A DNA stretch of 8,595 nucleotides from Lentisphaerota bacterium (GCA_025360875.1 JANYBI010000173.1:1-8595); one strand, 5' to 3'; positions 1 through 8,052 are shown, counted from the first letter of the stretch. The notes: generated by a model from the letters alone, not told the origin. Numbers and translations: made by a program.

Positions 1-212
1 TCGCTGAACAGGATCAGCGTCACCCACTGTGCCGCAGAACCGATGCTGCCACCGGTCATGAGTCCCAGATAGATCGATCCGGGCATCATGATCAGGCCGC
101 AGAAAAAGATCCCGATGACCGTCGACCAGCCGAAACCGTCCTTGAACTCGGTCGGCGTGTCGAGCAGGTTACGGTACTGCTCAAGCTCCTTATCGAAATT
201 GGATTTAGACAT
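1..212 (-). CDS. OPT-like membrane transporter, N-terminal fragment (continues beyond window)
   Basis: The first 70 codons of a minus-strand gene that runs off the left edge. The protein begins MSKSNFDKELEQYRNLLDTP, a short charged cytoplasmic tail, followed by a membrane segment at about residues 32-52 and a second hydrophobic stretch starting near residue 58. The segment containing MMPGSIYLGLMTGGSIGSAA resembles the first helix and loop of oligopeptide-transporter (OPT/YSL-like) proteins, which import peptides or metal chelates across the inner membrane; this is family resemblance judged by eye on a short piece. The ATG overlaps the stop region of the preceding permease gene by 8 bp (ATGTCTAA) and has a good Shine-Dalgarno sequence, so the start is firm and translational coupling is likely. 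It is the third gene of the operon, and together with the first gene it would give the operon two OPT-type transporters. The exact family cannot be settled from this fragment. Confidence 0.7.
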   Translation of the reverse strand, partial: MSKSNFDKELEQYRNLLDTPTEFKDGFGWSTVIGIFFCGLIMMPGSIYLGLMTGGSIGSAAQWVTLILFS

Positions 213-3200
213 TGGCGGCTCCTTGTTTCATGACATCTTGCTGCAGAAGCTTCCTGGCTTCATCGAACAGTTTGGCCCTTTCGTCCATGCTGACAGCACG
301 CCAGTAGAGGAAATTCTGGCGAAGCTGTCCGACAAAGGCCGGATTCAGGCGCAACCACGATTCCCGGGTACCGGACAAACGCCGGATGCTGATGCTGGCG
401 ATGAATTCCTTTGTTTCCAGATCGGTCGGCATGGAGATCACCATTTCCTGGGACACTCCCAGATCAAACGGTTTCAGCCAGATGGTGCAGCGTATCTCCG
501 GAACATACCCGTGGTCTGCGAGAGGATCCAGCTCCGTAGAGATCGCAGTCATAGGCTGTCCGGTAAAGAATGGCCCGGAGCTGCCTTCGCCGTGGTCCGA
601 CAGATACCGGTGGAAGAATGCCAGCACGGCCACGCGGTCCCTGAAGTCAAATGTGAATGGCAGGTCAAATTTCATGACATCCCCATCCGGTTTAGGAAGA
701 CTCCATCCGGCATCATCGGCCGGTGCCGCGATCTGCATGGCCGAACGCGCCGGGAAGAACGTCGAGATGAACACGGCGACCATGATTGCCAGCGATGCGT
801 AAATTGTAGTCACGGAAGTAAAGGTCATGTTCAGTCCGCCTGTGAATCCTATTGTGCTTAGTATCTTACCGGTACCCTGGCTGAGCAGGTATCCGAGCAC
901 GGATCCGACGACCGCATAGACCACCGCCTCGCTGATGAACATGGCGAATATGTAGCGGGGTGCGATTCCAACGGCGTTATAGACGAAAATCTCGCCGCGC
1001 CTCTCATACACCGATCCGCGCATGGTGTTCAGCACGGTCATGGCGGCAATAAGCAGGGGGATGAGGATTTCAACCAGTCCGGCGAATGAGTTTTCCCGTG
1101 TGATCTTTCCGTAGTATGCCACTCCGTCAAGCCCGAAGTAGGTTTCCTGTCCCCTCTGTTCCAGATACCGGTCGATCTCGGCCTTGGCCTGCTTGTAGGA
1201 CAATCCCGACATGTTCACGGCGATCGATACCAGACGCAGTTCCGCAGCGGTGATGTCGGCGGTGAAACCGTCCAGCGCAAGCACCTGACGAGAAGGATTT
1301 TGCCGCGGGTCATCTTCTTCCGCCAGCAGCTGATCCGGAGAATAGAGCTGCATGGTATGCACAGCCTCCACATCAAAAGGCAGAATATCGCGGTCGTCAA
1401 GATCACGGACCCTGCGCAGCGAATCACTTCGGAAGATGCCATATATGACAACCTGCTTACCGTTGATCTTGGCGATCAGCGGAGCGGTTCCGTCCACCTG
1501 TGCCGGAGTGACTCCCATTTCCTGTGCCGTCTCTTCAGAGATCAATACCGGTGCAGGCGCGTTCGGATCAAAATCCGCCGGCAGCTTGGGCAGCCAACCT
1601 TTCTTGGTCAGCAGTTCGATCTGATTCCGGATCGGATCCATTGAAGTGAACGTCATGATTGAAGACACCGGCAGTTTCTTCGGCGTAGCACCTTCCGGCT
1701 CATAGGTCAGGCTGATGTCGGGATTGCGGCAGGAATTCCGCCAGCTGTCGCGTTTGCCCAGATAGAACCGGCGCGGTGACATCTCATATAGGTGGCTGTA
1801 GCGGGTCTGAAGTGCAAACAGCTGGCTGTCCGAGATCGGTTCGCACCTGCGGGGTTTGACAAGGAGGCCCTGGTATGAGGCCTTGCCTATTGCGGTGGAG
1901 ACATTCACGACATTGCTCTGGATTGAGGTGAAGCAGATCATGGCGAAAGTGATCAGCACCAGGGTGGCGCAGGTCAGGCCTGTGCGGACCTTGCGGCGAT
2001 GCATGTTGTTGAGACCCAGCGAAAATGCCGTGCCCAGGACTCCGAATTTGTTCACTTCCGCCTCCTCCACCTGTCCGCGTTTCTTGCGCAGTTCCGTAAG
2101 GTTTTCCTTGAATTTGCCGGAGAACAGCAGCGTAACGCCGCCGGAGGCGAGCATGACGATGAATCCCAGCAGTATCATCAGTGACGAACGGATCATTTCA
2201 AATGCCGGATGCAGCAGCCACAGCAGCATGAAGACCGTAAGGAAAATGACTCCCTGCGCAGTCAGCTGCTTGCGGATGTCCGCATATCCGAACACCAGCT
2301 TCTCGAAAAAGAAGACAAATGGCACCAGAAGTCCGAGATACCACAGGATGCCGATGACAGCCTCATAAATTGATTTCCGCAGCACAGGATGGTTCAGGAC
2401 GCCGTATGTTGCCGCCTCGGACTGCATCAGGTGGCGCTGGTGTCCTGAAAGCTCCGGCGATTTGGCGGCGACCAGCAGTTCCCCGCCTTTTTTCTGGAAG
2501 GCCTTTGTGCGTTCGTCCGCCATTCCATATTTTTCCTGCAGGACCAGTCGCCTGCCGTTGACCTGCTGGACAGAGGACGCGATCCCGCGCGGCACCTGCA
2601 GGATGAACTGCGTGTTGTATGCAAGAAATCCCAGACCGTCGATCTCGCGGTCCTTGGAAGGCGGATTCTTCTCATCCACATTCAACATGAAACCGCGCGT
2701 GGTCAGAACCAGGGGATTCTCGGCGGCGCCAGATTTGAGAGTGATGAAAAATGGACGTCCAGGTTCCACGAAAGCCGTGACTATCCCGTTGGCGCTGGGA
2801 GGGAAAATATTGTTCCTGGTCAGAGTGGACAAGCCTTCGCGGGACAGGAAATCCACTCCGGAGAAAGCGTTCAGGGTCTGCGGATTGACCATATCCAGCA
2901 ATGTTACCGGGCTGGCCCTGAAGACTACGATGTTTATGTGGTCGCGTCCGGAAAAATATCCTAGTTTGGTGGATTTGTAGATGGCCTGTCCTGCCGGTCC
3001 TTCGTCCTTGATATAGGAAATGCGGCCATCGGAATCGAAACCGACCGCCTCAGGACTGTATGCCAGGCCCCACGGACAGATGGAGGTCACTGCAAACGGG
3101 GCGGAATACCGGCCATACGGATCGGTAAACATGAAATAGAAAAAGTAATAGCCGGGATACTCGAAGTGCCCGCTGTTGCCCTTGTGGCCGATCAATGCGT

Positions 3201-5262
3201 TGGACAGGGGGAAATTCGGCACGATTGAACGACCGACATTGGAGACAAACACCTGGCCGCCGTATACTCCTGCCGCCACTTTGATCGGTTCTTCAAACGC
3301 ACCTTCTCCATGGGCCAGGGCCAGCAGGCCGTCACCTGCAAACAACAGCGACTGCCGGATGGTATCGGTGTTGCGCATGTACGGCAGTTCCACCGGATAT
3401 CCCCAGCGCTGGTAGGAATCCGAACGGTCACTGTTGAAAAAAGACATGGCCGGAAATCCGAAGCTCTTCCAGACGCCAGTATCCACCGGCAGACTGGCCA
3501 TTGCCGATGACGCCCAGCCGTCGTGCCAGCGGTTCTGCAGGTTGTCATATTTGAATCCGGACGGGAATTTGCCTCTCTGATATGTAGCTGTCAGCAGATC
3601 GTTGAACGTGTAGCTGTACCTGTAATTGGCGCCCTCTCCGCCGGCACCGATCAGGAATGACGCCTTTTCATCCTTGACTTTTTCCGGATCGCCGGGCGCA
3701 AGATATGAGTCGACAAAAACCAGGCGGTTGTATGCCATCAGGCGACTGTTGATTTCCAGTCCGATGCGTATCTGGCTGGCGCGCCACTCATGGAACTTCT
3801 GCAGTTCGCTGAGACGGGACAGGCAACGTCCGACAACGTCATGGGTCTTGCAGATCTCGGATTTCTCGCCGACCAGTTTCTCGAGGCTGAAGCCTGTGGC
3901 GTTGGTCGCCTGGTCGTAGATCTTCTTGCTCGTGGTGAAAGCCTTGAATTCCGGAGATGTGAGATCGCGGCCACCGCAAGCCAGGAACGCCATGCGGGTG
4001 CGAAGAGGTTCTTCCGACAGGTCGAATGCCAGCTTGTTCATCGCGTACCGCACCTGTTCATCCAGGAACTTCCGCGTGTCCGCAGTCAGTTTTGCCAGAG
4101 CCGCGCTCAGCTTGTCGGCACTGTCGAAAACGACGGGAGCGGAAAGAGATTCCATGCATGCGTTCACCTGGCCCATTGCAATATCGTTTTCAGCTTTCTG
4201 GCTGGCAAGCAGCGTGGTACCTTCTGTGCGCGTCATGGCCGGCCCCAGCAGCGCCGCCAGGCCGTTGGCCTGCTGATGGCCCATCATCTGTGAAGGATAG
4301 CTGACAAACACCAGGTCGCGCTTCAAGGTTTCGCGATATGATGTGATTCCTTTGAGAAACGACAGTTGCAAAGCCACGCCCGAGGCCGCCAATGTTCCCG
4401 GCGCCAGGTCCGGCAGCATGGAGCACGCATCGTAACAGGAGGTGATCACCAGCGCCTCGCTGGATGTCGGATGTTCGCTCGGGAAATAGGCGACAAAAGT
4501 GGACGCGTCCACATTTTTCCAGTCCATTCGGACATGCAGCGTCACCGTCTCCCCGATATGCTGGAAAATACCTTCAGTGGCTGCAAGACGTACATAATTT
4601 ACCGGATTGCTGGCGACCATGCCGTTCTTAGTGGTGTCCTGCCAGATGATTTTGGAAAGCCCTTCCCTGTTCGCCAGGATGACTGCCTTGAAACCCAGCT
4701 GCGCATATTTGATCCAGCTCACTCCATAGGATGGCGGCGGGTTGGCGGCGTCTATCACCGCGATAGCGTCGGTAAAGGAATGTTCTTTCAGAAGGACTTC
4801 ATCCGACACCAGCATCAGGCGTCCGGACAATCCCTCCGGAGGTGTGACCGCAGGCTGCATATGATTGGGCACGAAAGGATAGATCTCGACATCCGCCAGC
4901 GGTTTTCCGTCCGTTCCCAGGATTTCCCGTTGCGCAGTCATCGGCACGGCCAGTTTCTGCCGATAGTCCAAAACCGTCAGTCCGGCTTTCTCGAAGGACT
5001 TGCGGATGAAGTCAGCAGCCTTGTAGAAGCCCGGCTGTCCCGGATAACGCGAACCGCAGGCGAGAAAGGCATCGAGCTCGGTACGCACCGCAGTGGCTTC
5101 AAGCATCTTGTGCATCGGATCCTTGCTGTAGGCGGTGTAGCTTGCGAGAGAGGCGGGCAGCGGTTTCGGGGCGAATATCTTCAGGAAACAATAGCCCGTG
5201 CCAATGAATAGCGCGAGAAATATCACAGTGCTGATCAGACGATTTGCTGAACTTGTGCGCAT
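205..5262 (-). CDS. Fusion of M28-peptidase-like ectodomain with FtsX/MacB-type permease
   Basis: A 1685-residue inner-membrane protein. Visible order: a signal anchor (about 11-29); an M28-peptidase-like domain (about 55-345, with a PA-like insert near 140-240) that seems to resume at about 515-655 after a helical insert; a beta-rich extracytoplasmic region (about 655-940) with a possible carboxypeptidase-regulatory-like piece near 668-722; three membrane helices (about 966-990, 1003-1021, 1025-1048); a charged cytoplasmic linker; an FtsX-type helix (about 1094-1115) after the MHRRKVRTGLT motif; a MacB-like periplasmic domain (about 1116-1390); three more helices (about 1393-1412, 1440-1462, 1484-1504) with the coupling motif ERRGEIFVYNAVGIAPRYI after the first; and a soluble tail (1515-1685). 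The usual M28 zinc ligands and catalytic Glu are replaced (C276 for the His of HxD, M629 for the last His), so it is probably not a protease. FtsX-family permeases work with a separate ABC ATPase; no Walker motif is present here or elsewhere in the window. It starts 30 bp after the previous gene; the nearest AGGA is 13 nt from the ATG, so its ribosome site is weak. The permease assignment is secure; the function of the fusion is not known to me. Confidence 0.85.
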   Translation of the reverse strand: MRTSSANRLISTVIFLALFIGTGYCFLKIFAPKPLPASLASYTAYSKDPMHKMLEATAVRTELDAFLACGSRYPGQPGFYKAADFIRKSFEKAGLTVLDYRQKLAVPMTAQREILGTDGKPLADVEIYPFVPNHMQPAVTPPEGLSGRLMLVSDEVLLKEHSFTDAIAVIDAANPPPSYGVSWIKYAQLGFKAVILANREGLSKIIWQDTTKNGMVASNPVNYVRLAATEGIFQHIGETVTLHVRMDWKNVDASTFVAYFPSEHPTSSEALVITSCYDACSMLPDLAPGTLAASGVALQLSFLKGITSYRETLKRDLVFVSYPSQMMGHQQANGLAALLGPAMTRTEGTTLLASQKAENDIAMGQVNACMESLSAPVVFDSADKLSAALAKLTADTRKFLDEQVRYAMNKLAFDLSEEPLRTRMAFLACGGRDLTSPEFKAFTTSKKIYDQATNATGFSLEKLVGEKSEICKTHDVVGRCLSRLSELQKFHEWRASQIRIGLEINSRLMAYNRLVFVDSYLAPGDPEKVKDEKASFLIGAGGEGANYRYSYTFNDLLTATYQRGKFPSGFKYDNLQNRWHDGWASSAMASLPVDTGVWKSFGFPAMSFFNSDRSDSYQRWGYPVELPYMRNTDTIRQSLLFAGDGLLALAHGEGAFEEPIKVAAGVYGGQVFVSNVGRSIVPNFPLSNALIGHKGNSGHFEYPGYYFFYFMFTDPYGRYSAPFAVTSICPWGLAYSPEAVGFDSDGRISYIKDEGPAGQAIYKSTKLGYFSGRDHINIVVFRASPVTLLDMVNPQTLNAFSGVDFLSREGLSTLTRNNIFPPSANGIVTAFVEPGRPFFITLKSGAAENPLVLTTRGFMLNVDEKNPPSKDREIDGLGFLAYNTQFILQVPRGIASSVQQVNGRRLVLQEKYGMADERTKAFQKKGGELLVAAKSPELSGHQRHLMQSEAATYGVLNHPVLRKSIYEAVIGILWYLGLLVPFVFFFEKLVFGYADIRKQLTAQGVIFLTVFMLLWLLHPAFEMIRSSLMILLGFIVMLASGGVTLLFSGKFKENLTELRKKRGQVEEAEVNKFGVLGTAFSLGLNNMHRRKVRTGLTCATLVLITFAMICFTSIQSNVVNVSTAIGKASYQGLLVKPRRCEPISDSQLFALQTRYSHLYEMSPRRFYLGKRDSWRNSCRNPDISLTYEPEGATPKKLPVSSIMTFTSMDPIRNQIELLTKKGWLPKLPADFDPNAPAPVLISEETAQEMGVTPAQVDGTAPLIAKINGKQVVIYGIFRSDSLRRVRDLDDRDILPFDVEAVHTMQLYSPDQLLAEEDDPRQNPSRQVLALDGFTADITAAELRLVSIAVNMSGLSYKQAKAEIDRYLEQRGQETYFGLDGVAYYGKITRENSFAGLVEILIPLLIAAMTVLNTMRGSVYERRGEIFVYNAVGIAPRYIFAMFISEAVVYAVVGSVLGYLLSQGTGKILSTIGFTGGLNMTFTSVTTIYASLAIMVAVFISTFFPARSAMQIAAPADDAGWSLPKPDGDVMKFDLPFTFDFRDRVAVLAFFHRYLSDHGEGSSGPFFTGQPMTAISTELDPLADHGYVPEIRCTIWLKPFDLGVSQEMVISMPTDLETKEFIASISIRRLSGTRESWLRLNPAFVGQLRQNFLYWRAVSMDERAKLFDEARKLLQQDVMKQGAANV
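219..224 (-). promoter_or_regulatory. Shine-Dalgarno site of the downstream OPT-like gene
   Basis: AAGGAG lies 6 nt upstream of the ATG at 212, inside the last codons of the permease gene. It fixes the start of the third operon gene and supports coupled translation across the 8-bp overlap. Confidence 0.75.
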
Positions 5263-5292
5263 TTCAGTGATTCTTTCCTATTCCTAATTTTG

Positions 5293-7860
5293 TTAAGCCG
5301 GATTCAGTATCGAGTAAATTTTGTCAATGCCGATGGACTTGAGATAAGCGGCATGTATGCCCAGGACAAGATATGCCAACGCCGCGCCGACAAATACGCC
5401 TATGAATAGCGGTTGCAGCTTGGTACGGACTGTCACCGCGCCGCCGAACTTCAGCACCACCCACCGGATCGCCCATGCCACCAGCAGACTGCCCCAGATG
5501 TAATTGAGGAATCCGCCGCCGCCCGCCGTGCTTCCCAGAATGAAGCCGACCGGATGGAACCAGAAACCGGCGAAGATCTGCCGCAGCCAGGTCAGGGCCA
5601 TGGTGATCGCGCCGGCCAGTCCCATGGCGATCCAGCTCGGATCGAACTTTGTGGCTTCCCCTGATGCCCCCAGGAAATTGTTGGTGGCCTGGTTCATCGC
5701 CGCATCGTATGAGAAGAAGTACCAGGTCTTGGCATCGTACGCCCAGCCATACGGGCTGGTGCTGCCGCCAAGGGCGTAGGAGTTGGACAGGAACACCCAG
5801 CCGCCCAAAACCATTCCTCCGGCCAGCGCGATGATGCCGGCCCAGAACAGATGCCGGCCTTTGACCTGCCAGCGATGGCCTATCTCCAGCAATTCCATCT
5901 GCGCGCCGGGGATCAGGAAGAAAACGGTCGGGCATACCATGAAACTTGCGATGAAGCAGAAGATGATGGATTCGGGTCCGAAGAGGTAGATTCCGCCGAT
6001 GGAGAGCATGAAAGGAGCTAGGTTGCCCGGCACGATGTATCCCCATGGCGCACCGCACTCCACGCGTATCCGGGTGGTAACGATGCCCATTATCAGCATC
6101 AGCACGAAGAAGATCATCATGCCCATCACCGTCATCCCCATCCACTTCGCCCATATCGCGGTACCTATGAACGTACATGACAGGATGATCAGGGCCCAGC
6201 GGTATGAGATGGCTTCCTGTTCTCCGGACAGTTCTGTTTTCTTCCCCAGCGCCGTCTTGACGACAAGCAGCAGGTATTTGCGGGTGAAGAACATGACGAT
6301 GAACGCATATCCGATGAACGCGCCGATGCCCTGGTGGAAACCCCACGGATAGGCGGGATTCGTATTTCCAGCCATATGCCCGATCCACATCTGCGAACGG
6401 TACAGCATCGCGCCTACGACCATGCTCAGGAGAATGTTGAGTTCCATGAACATGCCTATGGCCAGGAAGATCGCGACCACTTCGAAACGGCATCCGTTCC
6501 ACATCCCGCCCCAGCTGGCATCCGAGAGATACTCGCCGATCGATACGTTCAGCGCCATATCCGGCACCTTGGGATTGTAGAAGCTCCACGCCTTAGTGAT
6601 TTCCCATGCGAAAGTCGCACCCAGCCCTATCCACATCAGCTTGTTCTTCCATATGACAGGAGCAACTGAGTCAGGCTTCTCCTGGTCATCAACCATCTCC
6701 ATGGCAATACGTCCCATCGGCATCTGGAAACGCTCGTTGTCCATCCATTGCTTGCGCATGAGGACATTGAAGCAGAAACAGGCGATCAGGATAAGCATCA
6801 CAAAACTGGTCCATACCATTATCGGCTCCATCCAGTCCCGCACCGGAATGTAGCCGGAAAGGAGGTATTTGACCCCGGAGAGACTCCACATGTTATCGGG
6901 CTTGATCAGAAGCCCGCTGCGCTGTTCCGGAGGCAGTTTCGCAAATTCCGATTCCGTCACGACCATGCGTCCGCGGTAAAGTCCCTCAAGCACGGCCACG
7001 CTGAAAAATTTCGGATCAGCCACAGTCAGCTCCCCGTTGCCACGCAGGCCGAATTCGACTGTCAGGCTGTCCTTGAAACCAGGCGGGAGTTTCAGACCAT
7101 ATACGCCAACCCGCTGGAATCCCTTCTTATGCAGGAACGTGATCTTCGGAGCCAGATTGTTTTCAAAGACCGGCGTGAAGGTCTCTGCCTTATCAGTATA
7201 TAGGCGGCAGAAATATTTGGAATCTGGTCCCAGTTCCTTGGAGTATACCAGGATGTTGATCATGAAAGGTTCGCCTTGGACCAGCTGCTTGTGGCTGTCA
7301 ACTTCTGCTGGGATATTTACGCGCAATGTGGAGACATCGTCTTTACCAGCATTGCGGAGGACAGGAAGAATGACAGTCTTGTCTGCCTCATACTGGGTGT
7401 TTTCCCATTTGACGTTACCCTGGGTCGCCACCGTAGCGCGTTTTTTCTCCGAGAGCATCTCTCCCAGCAGGTTCGGCCCATGCGGCCACAGCTTGTCGTT
7501 CATGGCGTCAAGCCGTCCAAACTCGGATTCACGCGGATTGGTCGCGATCACGGCCACGACGCGATGCCAGAATCCCTGGGTCATGAGCGGCGCGGAAATA
7601 AGCATCATGAAAACTACGCAGAGCATCTCGGCACGGGTAAGCAGGCGGAAACGGGCGGTGATCCAGGCCATGGAACTGATCAGGGTGATGAGGATCATAG
7701 CCCAGATAGCCGGAATCGCCAAGGTGTGCTCGGACAGGAACCCCAGACTGATGACGATCTCGAAATACTGTGTACCGATCGCTGTCAGCAGCATGCCGAA
7801 CAATCCGGCCGCCACCGAGGAAGGCGTCAGTCCCGGGACAATGGTCTTATTATCCGCCAA
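5293..7860 (-). CDS. OPT-like multi-pass transporter, DUF6785/DUF6784 type
   Basis: An 855-residue polytopic membrane protein and the first gene of the operon. Three hydrophobic segments (about 14-37, 46-68, 75-97) are followed by a largely soluble, beta-rich extracytoplasmic region (about 100-342), then by roughly ten further membrane segments from residue 345 to 840. Landmarks typical of what I remember as the DUF6785 (N-terminal) and DUF6784 (C-terminal) pair are GFWHR (96-100), FNVLMRKQWMDNERFQMPMG (364-383), MWIGHMAGNTNPAYPWGFHQ (491-510), RIRVECGAPWG (597-607) and FAGFWFHPVGFILGS (763-777). Such proteins are common in Planctomycetes, Lentisphaerae and Verrucomicrobia and resemble OPT oligopeptide transporters, but their substrate is not established. 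The start codon is TTG: reading upstream in frame there is no ATG or GTG before a stop near 7890-7930, the next internal ATG (codon 23) would delete half of the first helix, and AAAGGA sits 4 nt before the TTG. Co-transcription with the M28-like/FtsX gene and a second OPT-like gene suggests joint uptake of one class of ligand, which is inference. Confidence 0.8.
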   Translation of the reverse strand: MADNKTIVPGLTPSSVAAGLFGMLLTAIGTQYFEIVISLGFLSEHTLAIPAIWAMILITLISSMAWITARFRLLTRAEMLCVVFMMLISAPLMTQGFWHRVVAVIATNPRESEFGRLDAMNDKLWPHGPNLLGEMLSEKKRATVATQGNVKWENTQYEADKTVILPVLRNAGKDDVSTLRVNIPAEVDSHKQLVQGEPFMINILVYSKELGPDSKYFCRLYTDKAETFTPVFENNLAPKITFLHKKGFQRVGVYGLKLPPGFKDSLTVEFGLRGNGELTVADPKFFSVAVLEGLYRGRMVVTESEFAKLPPEQRSGLLIKPDNMWSLSGVKYLLSGYIPVRDWMEPIMVWTSFVMLILIACFCFNVLMRKQWMDNERFQMPMGRIAMEMVDDQEKPDSVAPVIWKNKLMWIGLGATFAWEITKAWSFYNPKVPDMALNVSIGEYLSDASWGGMWNGCRFEVVAIFLAIGMFMELNILLSMVVGAMLYRSQMWIGHMAGNTNPAYPWGFHQGIGAFIGYAFIVMFFTRKYLLLVVKTALGKKTELSGEQEAISYRWALIILSCTFIGTAIWAKWMGMTVMGMMIFFVLMLIMGIVTTRIRVECGAPWGYIVPGNLAPFMLSIGGIYLFGPESIIFCFIASFMVCPTVFFLIPGAQMELLEIGHRWQVKGRHLFWAGIIALAGGMVLGGWVFLSNSYALGGSTSPYGWAYDAKTWYFFSYDAAMNQATNNFLGASGEATKFDPSWIAMGLAGAITMALTWLRQIFAGFWFHPVGFILGSTAGGGGFLNYIWGSLLVAWAIRWVVLKFGGAVTVRTKLQPLFIGVFVGAALAYLVLGIHAAYLKSIGIDKIYSILNPA

Positions 7861-7864
7861 ATTT

Positions 7865-7876
7865 TCCTTTCTCTCC
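7865..7876 (-). promoter_or_regulatory. Ribosome-binding region before the TTG start
   Basis: A 12-nt purine block, GGAGAGAAAGGA, ends 4 nt before the TTG at 7860. It offers two possible anti-Shine-Dalgarno contacts (GGAG and AAGGA) and is the main support for initiation at the unusual TTG codon. Confidence 0.65.
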
Positions 7877-7890
7877 GCATTTATAAATGC
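7877..7890. repeat. 14-bp perfect palindrome GCATTTATAAATGC in operon leader
   Basis: A perfect 14-bp inverted repeat lies immediately upstream of the ribosome-binding region of the transporter operon and about 75-85 bp downstream of the likely transcription start. As DNA it could be an operator for a dimeric regulator; as RNA it can fold as a 5-bp stem with a UAUA loop next to the ribosome site. Its AT-rich core also makes chance occurrence possible. No regulator gene is present in the window. Confidence 0.45.
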
Positions 7891-7904
7891 TAGGAGAAAC
7901 CGAC

Positions 7905-7925
7905 GAACTCAAATGTGATGAGTTC
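7905..7925 (-). promoter_or_regulatory. Small hairpin in operon 5' leader
   Basis: GAACTCA and TGAGTTC form a perfect 7-bp stem with a 7-nt loop inside the untranslated leader, between the predicted transcription start near 7963 and the TTG at 7860. There is no T-run after it, so it is not a terminator by itself. Role unknown; it may stabilise or regulate the transcript. Confidence 0.35.
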
Positions 7926-7952
7926 TCCAGGATTCCAAGTTCCAGGATTCCA
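7926..7952. repeat. 12-bp direct repeat TCCAGGATTCCA, 15-bp period
   Basis: Two identical 12-bp copies (7926-7937 and 7941-7952) are separated by 3 bp, just downstream of the predicted transcription start of the minus-strand operon. This could be a tandem binding site or a slippage duplication. The copies are exact; the function is unknown. Confidence 0.55.
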
Positions 7953-7969
7953 TTTTTTCACGAAGGGAA

Positions 7970-7998
7970 ATTATAGGAGTCTAAACATCTTTTGTCAA
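7970..7998 (-). promoter_or_regulatory. Sigma-70-type promoter of the transporter operon
   Basis: Reading the minus strand, TTGACA (7998-7993) and TATAAT (7975-7970) are both exact consensus hexamers separated by exactly 17 bp. Transcription would start near 7963, leaving a leader of about 100 nt before the TTG of the first gene. An exact -35/-10 pair at the ideal spacing, correctly oriented just upstream of an operon, is strong evidence; housekeeping, high-level transcription is expected unless the leader elements restrain it. Confidence 0.8.
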
Positions 7999-8052
7999 AA
8001 AGGATTTCAATATAATATCGATTTTAAAGGAAACAGGCCAATCTGGCAGACC

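Noticed and set aside
88..861. 257-codon plus-strand reading frame
   Set aside because: It lies antisense to the well-supported permease C-terminus, has no recognisable domain, and is rich in Arg, His and Cys as expected of a shadow frame.
5324..6589. 421-codon minus-strand frame inside the transporter gene
   Set aside because: An out-of-frame reading of the same DNA, dominated by Arg, Gly and His; the membrane-protein frame is clearly the real one.
205..7860. ABC ATPase partner for the FtsX permease
   Set aside because: I found no Walker A or LSGGQ-type signature in either full-length protein or on the opposite strand.
7037..7918. 293-codon plus-strand reading frame antisense to the transporter gene
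   Set aside because: Its composition is that of a shadow of the membrane protein on the other strand, with no family resemblance and no ribosome site.
8011..8016. Exact TATAAT on the plus strand
   Set aside because: No acceptable -35 box 16-18 bp upstream and no plus-strand gene follows closely; the region is AT-rich.
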